The translations under genes were made by a program, and so were the position numbers. The notes below the pieces were generated by a model. It saw only the letters and a list, made by a program, of their open reading frames with translations. It was not told where the DNA came from and ran no database searches. From JAFCUW01 sp049898325 (GTDB lineage Bacteria > Pseudomonadota > Gammaproteobacteria > Burkholderiales > Burkholderiaceae_D): DNA of 64,000 bases. Positions within the stretch are counted from its first letter, which is position 1, and each line of letters begins with the position of its first letter. Below, in pieces: positions 19,934 through 29,341 of the stretch. Where the stretch lies: contig NZ_JAFCXL010000004.1 of assembly GCF_049898325.1 (NCBI RefSeq), forward strand, positions 206,604 through 270,603, read 5' to 3'.

Positions 19934-22012
19934 ATGACAACGACCGAACCCATGCCCCAGCTTCGACCGATCCCCAGGATTCTTTTTCTGCTGTTTCCGA
20001 TCATGCTGTGCCACGGCCAGGCGCGCGCCGACGATCCCGTCATCCAGCGCGTGCTGGTCGAAGGCGCGCGCGCCAGCGGGCTCGGGGTCGCTGACGGGGC
20101 CGGCCAGGGCAGTGTCAGCGGGCGCGAACTGGAATTGCGCACCGTCTACCGCCCCGGCGAAATCCTCGAGGCGACGCCGGGGCTGGTGGTCAGCCAGCAC
20201 AGCGGCGAAGGCAAGGCCAACCAGTTTTATCTGCGCGGCTTCAACCTCGATCATGGCACCGATCTGGCCACCTTCATCGACGGCATGCCCGTCAACCAGC
20301 GCAGCCATGCGCACGGCCAGGGCTGGACCGACCTGAATTTTCTGATCCCCGAACTGGTGGGCCGGCTCGACTACGGCAAGGGGCCGTATTCGGCGCGCCA
20401 GGGCGACTTCGCCTCGGCCGGCAGCGCCTCGATCACCTACGTCAACCGCCTGCCGGCGAACGTGGCGACGCTCAGCGGGGGCCAGAACGGCTACGCGCGC
20501 GCCGCCATCGTCACCTCCACCGATGTCGGCGATGGCAGCGTGCTGATGGCGATCGAGGGTTTGCACAACGACGGCCCGTTCACGCGCGGCGACAACTATC
20601 GCAAGCGTAACGGCGTGCTGCGCTACAGCGAGGGCTATGCCAACAATGGCTGGAGCGTCACCGCGATGGCGTACCGGGCCGACTGGAACGCCACCGACCA
20701 GATTCCCCGGCGCGCGGTGGAGGATGGCAGCATCGGCCGGTTTGACGGCATCGACGGCACCGATGGCGGCGCGGCCGAGCGCCTGAGCCTGTCGGGCGCG
20801 TGGCGGCGGACGGGCGCCGACAGCTCCTCGAAGCTGAGCGCCTATCTGATCCGCAACCGCCTGGCGCTGTTCTCCAATTTCAGCTACTTCCTCAACGACC
20901 CCGTCAATGGAGACCAGTTCGCGCAGCCGGACCGGCGCGTGACGAGCGGCCTGACGGCGGCGCATACCTGGCACCTGCACGAGGGGCCGTGGCAAACGTC
21001 GGACTGGACCGTTGGCGTGGTCGCCCAGAACGACAACATCATCAATGCCCTGCAGGCGACCCGCGCGCAGCAGGTGCTCTCGACCGTGCGCGCCGACCAC
21101 ATCGTCGAGTCCAGCGCCGCCCTGTATGTGGAAAACGCGACCCGCTGGACCGACATGTTTCGCACGGTGGCCGGGGTGCGCGCCGATCGCTACCGCTTTA
21201 GCGTGGGCAGCACCCTTGCCGCCAACAGCGGCACTGCCACCGCCGGCATCGCCAATCCTTCGCTCAACCTGATTTTCGGCCCGTGGAAGTCGACCGAACT
21301 GTATCTGAACATGGGCAACGGCTTCCACAGCAACGACGCGCGCGGCACCGTCACCACGGTCGATCCGGCGACGGGCGATGCGCTCGCCCCGGTGCCGGGC
21401 CTGGTGCGCTCGAAGGGACTCGAACTGGGCTTGCGCACCGAGGCGCTGCCGAATATGCAGACGGCGCTGTCCGTGTACCGGCTCGATTTCGCCTCCGAAC
21501 TGCGCTACGTGGGCGACGCCGGCAGCACCGAGGCGGGCCGCCCCAGCCGGCGCTACGGCATCGAGTTCTCGAACTACTACAAGCCCTTCAAATGGCTGTC
21601 GATCGATCTCGATGCCGCCTACGCGCATACGCGCTCGCGCGACCAGCTTGCGCTGGCGGGCAACTACCTCGAAGGCGCCGTCGAAGGGGTCGGCCAGCTG
21701 GCGCTGACGGTCGACAAGCTGGGACCGTGGTCCGGCGCCCTGCGCCTGCGCTATTTCGGCCCGCGCCCGCTGACCGAGGACAACAGCGTGCGCTCGGCCT
21801 CGAGCAGCACGCTCAATGGCCGCATCGGCTACAAGGTCAATGCCCGCACCCGCGTCGAACTCGAAGGCTTCAACCTGGCCAATCGGACGACGTCGGCAAT
21901 CGATTATTACTACACGTCGCAACTGGCCGGCGAAACCACGCCGCGCGACGATGTGCATTTCCACCCGATCGAATCGCGCTCATTTCGCGTCAGCGTGATT
22001 CACAACTGGTAG
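19934..22012 (+). CDS. TonB-dependent outer-membrane receptor
   Basis: A 692-residue receptor with a signal peptide (about residues 7-32, ending QARA), a plug domain (EILEATPGLVVSQHSGEG, QFYLRGFNLDHGTDLATFID) and a 22-strand barrel ending in the aromatic FRVSVIHNW, as outer-membrane proteins do. The segment HAHGQGWTDLNFLIPELVG marks a receptor subfamily whose ligand I do not know. No TonB/ExbBD genes or siderophore genes are nearby. Start choice among ATGs at 19919, 19934 and 19952 is open; all keep the signal peptide and none has a strong ribosome-binding site. It converges with the reductase gene, 12 bp apart. Confidence 0.88.
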   Translation: MTTTEPMPQLRPIPRILFLLFPIMLCHGQARADDPVIQRVLVEGARASGLGVADGAGQGSVSGRELELRTVYRPGEILEATPGLVVSQHSGEGKANQFYLRGFNLDHGTDLATFIDGMPVNQRSHAHGQGWTDLNFLIPELVGRLDYGKGPYSARQGDFASAGSASITYVNRLPANVATLSGGQNGYARAAIVTSTDVGDGSVLMAIEGLHNDGPFTRGDNYRKRNGVLRYSEGYANNGWSVTAMAYRADWNATDQIPRRAVEDGSIGRFDGIDGTDGGAAERLSLSGAWRRTGADSSSKLSAYLIRNRLALFSNFSYFLNDPVNGDQFAQPDRRVTSGLTAAHTWHLHEGPWQTSDWTVGVVAQNDNIINALQATRAQQVLSTVRADHIVESSAALYVENATRWTDMFRTVAGVRADRYRFSVGSTLAANSGTATAGIANPSLNLIFGPWKSTELYLNMGNGFHSNDARGTVTTVDPATGDALAPVPGLVRSKGLELGLRTEALPNMQTALSVYRLDFASELRYVGDAGSTEAGRPSRRYGIEFSNYYKPFKWLSIDLDAAYAHTRSRDQLALAGNYLEGAVEGVGQLALTVDKLGPWSGALRLRYFGPRPLTEDNSVRSASSSTLNGRIGYKVNARTRVELEGFNLANRTTSAIDYYYTSQLAGETTPRDDVHFHPIESRSFRVSVIHNW

Positions 22013-22024
22013 GGCAGTGCTGGC

Positions 22025-23149
22025 TCAGGCTGGCGTGCGCGGCGCCGCCAGGGGCGGGTAATCGGTATAGCCGTGGGCGCCGCCGCTGTACAGGCTGGCC
22101 CCGTCCAGGCTGGCCAGCGGGGCGCCTTCCTGCAGGCGTCGTACCAGGTCGGGATTGGCGATGAAGGGGCGGCCGAACGCCACCAGGTCGAGCCGGCCGG
22201 CGGCGAGGGCCGCCTGCGCCATCGCCAGGTCGTAGCCGTTGTTGCCGATGTAGAGACCATTGAAGCGCTGGCGCAGGCGCAGGAAATCGAAGGCCGGGTC
22301 GATGTCGCGGGGCCCGCCCGTGGCGCCCTCGATCACGTGCAGGTACAGCAGCTTGAAGGCGTTGAGCTGCTCGACGACGTAAGTGAACAGCGCGTGCGGG
22401 TCGCTGTCGGCGATGTCGTTGGCGGGGCTGACCGGTGAAATGCGCACGCCCACCCGCTCGCCGCCCCAGACGGCGGTGACGGCGGCCGTCACTTCCATCA
22501 GCAGGCGGCTGCGCCCGGCCAGCGAGCCGCCGTAGCCGTCGCTGCGATGGTTGGTGCTGTCGCGCAGGAACTGGTCGATCAGGTAGCCGTTTGCCGCATG
22601 GATCTCGACGCCATCGAAGCCGGCGCTCAAGGCATGTTGCGCCGCGCCCCGGTATTGCTCGACGATGCCGGCCAGGTCCGCTTCGGCCAGCGCGCGCGGG
22701 GTGACGAAGTCCTGGAAGCCGTGTTCCGTGTAGGCCTGGCCGGCCGGCCGGATGGCCGACGGCGCCACCGGCAGGGCGCCGTCTGGCTGCAGCGAAGGAT
22801 GGGAAATGCGGCCCACGTGCCACAGTTGCAGGAAGATGCGCCCGTCCGCCTGGTGCACGGCCTGGTTGATCACGGCCCAGCCGCTCACCTGCTCGCGGTT
22901 GTAGATGCCGGGCGTGCCCGCGTAGCCTTTGCCTTGCGGCGAAATTTGCGCCGCTTCCGCGATGATCAGGCCGGCCGTCGCCCGCTGCCGGTAGTACTCG
23001 GCGGCGAAGGGGCCGGGAACCCCGTCGGTGCTGGCGCGGCTGCGGGTGAGGGGCGCCATGACGATGCGGTTGCGTAACTGGCAGGCGCCAAAGGGGACTG
23101 GCAGGAACAGGTCGCGGGCGGGCGCGGCGGCGGCAGGATGGAGGCTCAT
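22025..23149 (-). CDS. Alkene reductase of the old yellow enzyme family (NemA-like)
   Basis: A 374-residue FMN-dependent ene-reductase using NADPH on activated alkenes, N-ethylmaleimide-like or nitro-ester substrates. Family signatures are NRIVMAPLTRSRAS near the N-terminus, QLWHVGRISHPS, GVEIHAANGYLIDQFLRDS with the catalytic region, GVRISP and GRPFIANPDLV near the C-terminus. The start at 23149 (MSLHPAAAA) is chosen by fit to family length; an in-frame ATG at 23176 is possible and neither has a clear ribosome-binding site. It lies downstream of the second Crp/Fnr gene, and a GTGTGC-TT-GCGCTC palindrome sits in the gap. Confidence 0.9.
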   Translation of the reverse strand: MSLHPAAAAPARDLFLPVPFGACQLRNRIVMAPLTRSRASTDGVPGPFAAEYYRQRATAGLIIAEAAQISPQGKGYAGTPGIYNREQVSGWAVINQAVHQADGRIFLQLWHVGRISHPSLQPDGALPVAPSAIRPAGQAYTEHGFQDFVTPRALAEADLAGIVEQYRGAAQHALSAGFDGVEIHAANGYLIDQFLRDSTNHRSDGYGGSLAGRSRLLMEVTAAVTAVWGGERVGVRISPVSPANDIADSDPHALFTYVVEQLNAFKLLYLHVIEGATGGPRDIDPAFDFLRLRQRFNGLYIGNNGYDLAMAQAALAAGRLDLVAFGRPFIANPDLVRRLQEGAPLASLDGASLYSGGAHGYTDYPPLAAPRTPA

Positions 23150-23226
23150 GGGTTCGCGATCAGTGTGGGGCTGCATTGAATGGGGAATTCAGGCAGCCAC
23201 GATAGCGCGGGTACACGGGCGCGACT

Positions 23227-23240
23227 GTGTGCTTGCGCTC
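23227..23240. promoter_or_regulatory. Crp/Fnr-type operator candidate upstream of the alkene reductase
   Basis: GTGTGC-TT-GCGCTC, the fourth match to GTGTGY-NN-GCRCNC. It lies 78-91 bp before the 23149 start (51-64 bp before the 23176 alternative), between the reductase and the second Crp/Fnr gene. Confidence 0.55.
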
Positions 23241-23254
23241 TTACGTGCCTTTGC

Positions 23255-24016
23255 TCACGCCGAATAACTGAGCGCGACCGAAGACGCCGCCAGCGTCGCG
23301 CGCGCCTGGCGCCTGGGCTGCAGGCGGGCGTTTTCGTCGCTGATAATCTGGTAACACTCGCAGCAGCGATGGAGGATGCCGGCCCGGTCGAGTACGGCGA
23401 GCTGGCCGCGCCGGTATTTGATCATGCCCAGTTCCTGCAAATGGCTGGCCGCCTCGGTGACGGTTTCCCGGCGCACGCCCAGCAAATGGCCCAGTTCTTC
23501 GTGGGTAATTGCAAACTCGACCGCATAGGTGCGATCCATCATTTGTAAAATCAGGGTGCACAGGCGCTGCTCGGCCGAGTGGTGGCCATTGCAGACGACG
23601 CGCTGACCGAGTTGCGCCATCATCGACTGCGCATAGCGCAGGAATAATTTGAGCAGCGGCCCCTTGCGATAAAACTCGTCGAGCAGGTGGGACGCGCCGA
23701 TCCGGTAACAGCGGCCCGTCACCCTGACAATCGCCCGGTTCGGGGATGTGGCGCCGCCCATAAAAATCGCCAGTCCGACGATACCCTCATTGCCGATACT
23801 GGCCAGTTCCACCGTGCTGCCATCGGCCAGGGTGGAATCGATTGAAACAATACTGGTGGTGGGGAAATAGGCATAGGCCATTTCTCCTTCGGCCTGATAT
23901 AAGATTTCACCGCGCGTCAGTAATACCGGTTCCAGGAAGGGAATCAAGCGATCAAACTCGACAGCATATAACTCGGACAGTAAATAATTCTGACCGCGCG
24001 AGTAAAGAGTTTTCAT
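23255..24016 (-). CDS. Crp/Fnr-family transcription regulator (second copy)
   Basis: A 253-residue paralogue of the protein at 18517-19374, sharing RGEILYQAEGEMAYAYFPTT, IGNEGIVGLAIFMGG, CNGHHSAEQRLC and the winged helix THEELGHLLGVRRETVTEAA. No Fnr-type cysteine cluster is seen at the N-terminus. The recognition helix (VRRETVT) is nearly that of the first copy (VRREGVT), so both may read the same 14-bp palindrome. No such palindrome was found upstream of this gene, in contrast to the first copy. The C-terminal tail is shorter. Confidence 0.87.
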   Translation of the reverse strand: MKTLYSRGQNYLLSELYAVEFDRLIPFLEPVLLTRGEILYQAEGEMAYAYFPTTSIVSIDSTLADGSTVELASIGNEGIVGLAIFMGGATSPNRAIVRVTGRCYRIGASHLLDEFYRKGPLLKLFLRYAQSMMAQLGQRVVCNGHHSAEQRLCTLILQMMDRTYAVEFAITHEELGHLLGVRRETVTEAASHLQELGMIKYRRGQLAVLDRAGILHRCCECYQIISDENARLQPRRQARATLAASSVALSYSA

Positions 24017-24421
24017 GGGGACGATTCAGGTGTGGGCGGGTGGAGCGGTGCCCGGGCGTGGCCGATTGAATTCATATACGACCATCAGAGCGCAAGGCCG
24101 ATTAAAACGCCAGCCGTATTCCTTGATCCGGCCGACGTTATATAAGCGAGGCGATCATAGCACGCGATCGCCTGCGTTCATTACTACTCTTGGTTTTGAT
24201 AATATAGTGACTGAATGTATGATGCGTGGCGCGTGCCCGCATATAATATGAGAATGACCTGTGGAACCGGCCAATTGTTTCTAATTAATTTTTATTAAAT
24301 TAACGATTGCAGCGCTTTGCCCGCGGCCTTCGGATAATTACTATCCTGCCGCTGATGGAAATTCACCTTATGTCACACGGTGAATGTAAAATATTAACAA
24401 ATAGGGTGGCGCCGATGGCGA
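24017..24421. other. 405-bp AT-richer non-coding gap
   Basis: This gap between the second Crp/Fnr gene and the VOC gene is noticeably richer in A+T than its surroundings, most of all from about 24190 to 24415. No ORF with coding character was found. It should hold the promoter of the Crp/Fnr gene at its left end. A weak TCAC-ACG-GTGA inverted repeat lies near 24372-24384; no terminator or RNA gene was recognised. Confidence 0.5.
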
Positions 24422-24808
24422 CTACTGGCCTGCGGGCGGCTGCCACAATTCCACCTTGTTGCCATCCGGGTCGATCAGCCAGCCAAATTTGCCGTAGTCG
24501 CCATCGTCGACCTTGTCGAGCACCTGGCAGCCTTCGGCGCGCAGGGCCGCCAGCAGGGCGTGCAGGTCGTCGACCCGGTAGTTGATCATGAAGGGCGCGG
24601 CGCCGGGGGCGAAGCTGTCGGCGTCGTCCGGCATGGCGCTCCAGATGGTGCTGCCGACGCCGCCCGGGTTGTGCGGGCCGGCCCAGGTGAAGGCCACCCC
24701 GCCCCAGGCGGCGATGTCCATGCCCAGATGGGTGCGGTACCACGCCGTCAGGCGCTGGGGATCGGGTGACTTGAAGAAGATGCCGCCAATACCGGTGACA
24801 CGACGCAT
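24422..24808 (-). CDS. VOC-family (glyoxalase/bleomycin-resistance fold) protein
   Basis: A 128-residue vicinal-oxygen-chelate protein with FKSPDPQRLTAWYRTHLGMD at the N-terminus, NYRVDDLHALLAAL in the middle and WLIDPDGNKVELWQPP at the end, a typical two-module VOC fold that binds a metal or small ligand. The start at 24808 has GGGAG seven bases upstream and is preferred to a longer frame reaching 24874. It stands alone, downstream of the stressosome unit on the same strand. The substrate cannot be inferred. Confidence 0.85.
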   Translation of the reverse strand: MRRVTGIGGIFFKSPDPQRLTAWYRTHLGMDIAAWGGVAFTWAGPHNPGGVGSTIWSAMPDDADSFAPGAAPFMINYRVDDLHALLAALRAEGCQVLDKVDDGDYGKFGWLIDPDGNKVELWQPPAGQ

Positions 24809-24907
24809 GCTGGGCTCCCTGGGAAAAATCGGATCGGTACCGTCGAGCTTAGCCCAATGGCGAAGCGGTGGCAAGCCCGCCGCCAGGCTTGCCAGCTTAC
24901 TGATAAT

Positions 24908-26833
24908 TTAGCCGCGCAGGGCCGCCTGCAGTTGTTCGATGCTGGCCGGTTTGACCAGGTGCACATCGAAGCCGGCCGCCAGTGTCCGGGCGCGGTCGTG
25001 CGGCGCGCCGTAGCCGGTGTGGGCGACCAGCCGGGTGCTGGCCAGCGCCGGCAGCGCGCGCAGGCGGCGCGCCAGTTCGCTGCCGTCCATGTCGGGCAGG
25101 CCGATATCGAGGATCATCACGTCGGGCGCGGCCTCTCCCCGGCTCGCCAGGGCGGCGATCAGCGCCAGCGCACCGGCGCCGTCGTGGGCCAGGGTGGCGT
25201 GGTGGCCCAGCGCCTCGAGCAGGTCGCACATCATCTGGGCCGAGTCGACGTTGTCGTCGACCAGCACGATGCGCAGCGCGCCGGGCGCGCCCGCCGTGCT
25301 GGCCGGCGCCGCGGCGGCGGCGGGCGCGTCGATCAGGGGCAGGGTGATGGTAAATGCGCTGCCATGGCCGACGCCGTCGCTGACGGCGTCGAGCTGGCCG
25401 CCATGCAGTTTGACCAGGGTGGCCACCAGCGACAGGCCGATGCCCAGGCCATCGTGGGCGCGGTCGGGCGCGAACGCGCCCTGGGTGAACATGTCGAAAA
25501 TGTGCGGCAGGTTGGCGCTGGCGATGCCGATGCCGTTGTCGCGCACGGTGATGGCGACGGCCGGCCGGCCATCGATGCTGACCAGGCCGGCCGTCAGCGC
25601 GATGTCGCCGTGCGGCGAGGTGAATTTGGCCGCGTTGTGCAGCAGGTTGCCGATCGACTGCGCCAGCCGCACCGCGTCGCCCCACACCCACAGGGGCGCC
25701 GGCGGCAGCGCCGCGTCGAGCCGGTGATGGCGCGCCTCGACCATCGGCGCGGCCGTCTCCAGCGCCGCCTTGAACACCCCTTGCAGCTCGACTTCCTGCA
25801 GCCGCAAGGTCAGCTTGCCTTCGGAGATGCGGGCGACGTCGAGCAGGTCGTCGACCAGGTGGGTCAGGTGGTCGACCTGGCGTGAAATGACCGCGCGCGC
25901 CTTGGCGTGCACGTCGGCGCCGCCGCGGCCGGGGTCGTCGTGCCCGCCCGGCTGCCCCAGCAGCTCGACGGCGGTGCGGATCGGACTCAAGGGATTGCGC
26001 AGTTCGTGCGCCAGCGTGGCCAGAAAATTGTTCTTGTTGTCGTCGGCGGCGCGCAAACGGCTTTCGAGTTCCTTGCGGCCCGTGATGTCGCTGGTGATGC
26101 GGGCGATCCGGTACGGCTGATCGCGCGCGTCGCGCACCAGGAAGGCGCGGTCGCGCACCCAGCGCACGGCGCCGCCGGCGCCCACCACGCGGTACTCCTC
26201 GTCGTATGGCGCCAATGCCAGCAGGGCGTTCCAGCGCTGCGCCAGTGCCGGCCGGTCCTGCGGGTGAATGCTGGCGATCCAGTCGTCGGGACGGCGCGCC
26301 AGTTCGTCGCTGCCGCGCCCCCAGATACGGGCGTAGGCGGCGCTGACGTAGAGCAGGGCGCCGTCGTCGAGATTGAACATCCAGAACACGTCGTCGATGT
26401 TCTCGGCCAGCTGGCGAAAGCGTTCCTCGCTGTTGGCCAGTGCGAAGCGGGTCTGCTGCAGGCGCAGCAGAGCGCGCACGTTGGCCACCAGTTCGTCCGC
26501 TTCGATGGGCGCGGCCAGGTAGTTGTCGGCGCCGCCCTCGAGGCCGCGGATCTTGTCGTCGCGGCCGGTCAGCGCGGCCGAGGTTTGCAGCACCAGCACA
26601 TTGGCGGTGGCGGCATCGGCCTTGATGCGGCGGCACACTTCGATGCCATTGATGTCGGGCAGTTTGACGTCGAGCAGCACCAGCGCCGGCAGCAGGCGGG
26701 CCACCTTGTCGAGGGCGTCGGTGCCGCCCGCCGCCTCCTCGACCTGAAAACCGGCATTGACCAGGATGCGGGTCTTGACGTAGCGGGCGCCGTCGTTGTC
26801 GTCGACGTTGAGGATCAGGGTCTGCTGGTTCAT
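24908..26833 (-). CDS. Hybrid histidine kinase with receiver domains at both ends
   Basis: A 641-residue cytoplasmic protein: receiver domain 1 (about 1-120; LLDVKLPDINGIEVC gives the phospho-Asp), a PAS domain (about 135-260), HisKA (FLATLAHELRNPLSPIRTAV, phospho-His) with HATPase (DNGIGI, HDGLGIGLSLV), and receiver 2 (about 520-640; MILDIGLPDMDGSELARR). There is no transmembrane segment and no DNA-binding output. Its ATG overlaps the stop of the upstream kinase (ATGA), making it the last gene of the stressosome unit. It probably relays the stressosome signal by phosphotransfer, as the two-component genes after rsbRSTX do in other Gram-negative bacteria. Confidence 0.88.
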   Translation of the reverse strand: MNQQTLILNVDDNDGARYVKTRILVNAGFQVEEAAGGTDALDKVARLLPALVLLDVKLPDINGIEVCRRIKADAATANVLVLQTSAALTGRDDKIRGLEGGADNYLAAPIEADELVANVRALLRLQQTRFALANSEERFRQLAENIDDVFWMFNLDDGALLYVSAAYARIWGRGSDELARRPDDWIASIHPQDRPALAQRWNALLALAPYDEEYRVVGAGGAVRWVRDRAFLVRDARDQPYRIARITSDITGRKELESRLRAADDNKNNFLATLAHELRNPLSPIRTAVELLGQPGGHDDPGRGGADVHAKARAVISRQVDHLTHLVDDLLDVARISEGKLTLRLQEVELQGVFKAALETAAPMVEARHHRLDAALPPAPLWVWGDAVRLAQSIGNLLHNAAKFTSPHGDIALTAGLVSIDGRPAVAITVRDNGIGIASANLPHIFDMFTQGAFAPDRAHDGLGIGLSLVATLVKLHGGQLDAVSDGVGHGSAFTITLPLIDAPAAAAAPASTAGAPGALRIVLVDDNVDSAQMMCDLLEALGHHATLAHDGAGALALIAALASRGEAAPDVMILDIGLPDMDGSELARRLRALPALASTRLVAHTGYGAPHDRARTLAAGFDVHLVKPASIEQLQAALRG

Positions 26834-28197
26834 GCGGATGGCTGCTCGGTAAGGTGGCGGGGCAGGGTCAGGCTGAAGGTGGAGCCGGCGCCGGGCGTGC
26901 TGGCGACGCTCACCTCGCCGCCCAGCAGGGTGGCGAACTTGCGGCACAGGGGCAAGCCCAGCCCGGTGCCCTTGACGCCGCGCTGCAGGGGGTGCTCGAT
27001 CTGGCTGAACTCTTCAAAGATCAGCTGCAGATGGTCGGGGCGGATGCCGATGCCAGTGTCGACGACCTCGAAGCGCAGGTGAACGGGACCGGCTTGCGCG
27101 AGCGACACCGTGACGGCGCCGCGCTCGGTGAACTTGAGGGCGTTGGAGACGAAATTGCGCAGGATCAGGGCCACCTTCGGCTCGTCCGAATCGAAATCGA
27201 CGCTGGGCTGCGGTGCGACGAAATGCAGCGCCACGGCGGGATTTTGCGCCAGCGGGCGCAGCATCGCCTTCAAGGCGCCGAACAGCGCGCCCACGTCGAT
27301 CGGGGCAACATTGATGCGCACCTTGCCCGCCTCGATCTTGGCCAGGTCGAGCAGGTCGTTGACCAGGTTCGACAGGTCGTTGGCGGCACTGGCGATGAAC
27401 ATGATCTGGCGCTCCTGCTCGACCGACAGTTCGCCGTCCATGCGGTCGAGCAGCAGTTGCGTCAGCGCGCGGATCGATGACAGCGGGGTGCGCAGTTCGT
27501 GGCTGGTGTTGGACAGGAAGCGCGACTTCATTTCGTCGGCCTTGCGGATCTTTTCCGCTTTTTCCTCGATCTCGGCGTACAGCGCCACCACCCCGCGGTT
27601 GGTGTCTTCCAGTTCGCGCGTCAGCGCCAGCAGGTCGTCCTGGCGTTCGCGCAGCTCGGCCAGGGTCGCCGCCAGCTCCTGGTTCTGCTGTTGCGCCTCG
27701 ACGAAGCTGTCGGCCGCCGGCGCCTGGGCCAACTGGGCCGCCAGCGACGCCAGCGTGGCCCGGTCGACCTGCTGGTGCTGCGCGAGCTGCTTGGCCATCG
27801 TCACCGTCAGCGCATGGTCGGCCTGCACTTCCACCGCGCAGCGGTCCATCAGGCGCTGCGCGGTGACGATGGCGAGCTCGAGTTGGCGCTCCGGCTCGCG
27901 CGGATCGGCGCCGCCGGCGCGCGCGCTGCCGCCGGCGCCGCGTTCGGCGCCGCCGTTGTCGCGGATCGTCACCGCCAGCGTGCGCACCGCGCCATCGACT
28001 TCGAGCGCGAACAGGGCGCGCCCGCCGTACATGCGGCGGCACACGCAGCGTGCCAGTTCCGACACCGCGGTGGCGATGCGCACCTGCTCCTGGCCGGAAA
28101 AATCGAGCATGGCCGACAACTGGCGCGCGCGCTGGCGCACCGTGACGACATCGGCCGGACCTTCAATGCCGAAGTTTAGCAGGCGCATGGTCTCCAT
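26830..28197 (-). CDS. Histidine kinase with an N-terminal degenerate RsbT-like ATPase domain
   Basis: A 455-residue cytoplasmic kinase. Residues 1-140 resemble an anti-sigma-factor-type HATPase (QEQVRIATAVSELARCV, TVTIRDNGG-like AVTIRDNGG), but the N-box asparagine is replaced in ELARCV and no GLGL box is seen, so this part is probably not an active ATPase. A coiled coil (about 165-225) leads to HisKA (FLSNTSHELRTPLSSIRAL) and a normal HATPase (DTGIGI, GTGLGLPLC). It starts 16 bp after the RsbX-like gene. I infer that RsbT or a partner signals through the N-terminal domain. An in-frame ATG at 28188 is an alternative start. Confidence 0.85.
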   Translation of the reverse strand: METMRLLNFGIEGPADVVTVRQRARQLSAMLDFSGQEQVRIATAVSELARCVCRRMYGGRALFALEVDGAVRTLAVTIRDNGGAERGAGGSARAGGADPREPERQLELAIVTAQRLMDRCAVEVQADHALTVTMAKQLAQHQQVDRATLASLAAQLAQAPAADSFVEAQQQNQELAATLAELRERQDDLLALTRELEDTNRGVVALYAEIEEKAEKIRKADEMKSRFLSNTSHELRTPLSSIRALTQLLLDRMDGELSVEQERQIMFIASAANDLSNLVNDLLDLAKIEAGKVRINVAPIDVGALFGALKAMLRPLAQNPAVALHFVAPQPSVDFDSDEPKVALILRNFVSNALKFTERGAVTVSLAQAGPVHLRFEVVDTGIGIRPDHLQLIFEEFSQIEHPLQRGVKGTGLGLPLCRKFATLLGGEVSVASTPGAGSTFSLTLPRHLTEQPSA

Positions 28198-28213
28198 CTA
28201 GCGGCGCCCCAAT

Positions 28214-29293
28214 TCAGGTCGGGCCCAGGTAGCGCAGCACCATCACGCTGGCGTCGTCGCGCGCCCTTGCGTAGTCGCGCAGCAGCACGGCGGCGATCAC
28301 CAGGGGATGGCAGGCGGCCAGGCCCGGATGGGCGTCGAGGTCCCACTGGGTGCTCAGGCCGTCCGAGTGCATGATGAACACGCTGCCCGGCTCGCACGGA
28401 TGGTCGAACTCCTGCACCTTGCGCACATTGTGGCCGACGATGCCGTTGTGCGAGACCATCTGGCGGCGCTTGCCTTCGCCCATCAGGCAGGCGGCGATGT
28501 TGCCGATGCCGGCGAAGCGCAAGCTGGCGCCGGCGCCGTCATCCGGGCGCCCGCCGGCGCCCGGATAGCTGATCTGCACGCTGGCCAGCGCCGCGCCGCG
28601 GGTGGCGCGAAGGGCACCGTGGCAGGCCTCGATCTGCGCGGCGGGCGTGCGATACGGCCCCTCGGCCATGCAGTCGAGCGCGGCCTTCGCGGCACTTGCG
28701 GCCAGGTCGCCGTGGCCGAGGCCATCGATCGACATGAGCGCCACGCCGGCGCGGTCGGCGGCGATCGCCCAGGCGTCGCCGTTGCTGTCTTCGCTGGCGA
28801 TCGGCAAGCTCAGGGCGCCGAACGAGAACATGCCCGGCTGCGCCACCAGCGCAGGCGAGCGGCCCGCATCGGCCGCCACCGTCGGCCCCCACAGGCGCAT
28901 GAAGAACACGGCGCCCCGCTCGCGCGGCGCCCAGGCGTCGAATTCGTCGGCCAGCCGGCGCATCGCGCCCAGGCCGGTGCCGGCCGTGCCGACGCTGGAG
29001 ACGCCGTCGCGCAGCGCCTGCAGCATGTTGCCGATGCCGGGACCGCTGTCGGCAGCGACGATGTCGATGCCGCGCCGCCTGCCCAGCGTGGCCGACAGGT
29101 AAATGCGGCCTTCACCGGCATGCTTGATGATGTTGGTGGCCGCTTCGCTGATCAGCAGCGCCAGCTGGCCGATGCGCAGTTCGTCGAAGCCGAGGTCCTG
29201 GGCCAGGCTCTGGCCAGCCCGGCGCGCCGCCGCGATGTCGCTGGCGTGGGTGATGGCGACGATGCTGTGGGGCCGCAGGGAGTTGCTTAACAT
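28214..29293 (-). CDS. RsbX-like PP2C phosphatase fused to an N-terminal HATPase domain
   Basis: A 359-residue protein. Residues 1-135 form an RsbT-type ATP-binding domain (LLISEAATNIIKHAGEG N-box, DSGPGI, GTGLGAMRRLADEFD) and residues 160-355 a SpoIIE/PP2C phosphatase (MSIDGLGHGDLAA, MHSDGLSTQWDL, ARDDASVMVL). RsbX resets the stressosome by dephosphorylating RsbR and RsbS; the fused kinase-like domain could give it both activities or a docking surface. It starts 48 bp after rsbT. The arrangement R-S-T-X matches known stressosome loci, so the role is fairly secure even though the substrate is inferred. Confidence 0.87.
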   Translation of the reverse strand: MLSNSLRPHSIVAITHASDIAAARRAGQSLAQDLGFDELRIGQLALLISEAATNIIKHAGEGRIYLSATLGRRRGIDIVAADSGPGIGNMLQALRDGVSSVGTAGTGLGAMRRLADEFDAWAPRERGAVFFMRLWGPTVAADAGRSPALVAQPGMFSFGALSLPIASEDSNGDAWAIAADRAGVALMSIDGLGHGDLAASAAKAALDCMAEGPYRTPAAQIEACHGALRATRGAALASVQISYPGAGGRPDDGAGASLRFAGIGNIAACLMGEGKRRQMVSHNGIVGHNVRKVQEFDHPCEPGSVFIMHSDGLSTQWDLDAHPGLAACHPLVIAAVLLRDYARARDDASVMVLRYLGPT

Positions 29294-29341
29294 TTAATCC
29301 TAAATAGTAACTCTTGGTAGATTTTTGTTGAAAAAAATGGC

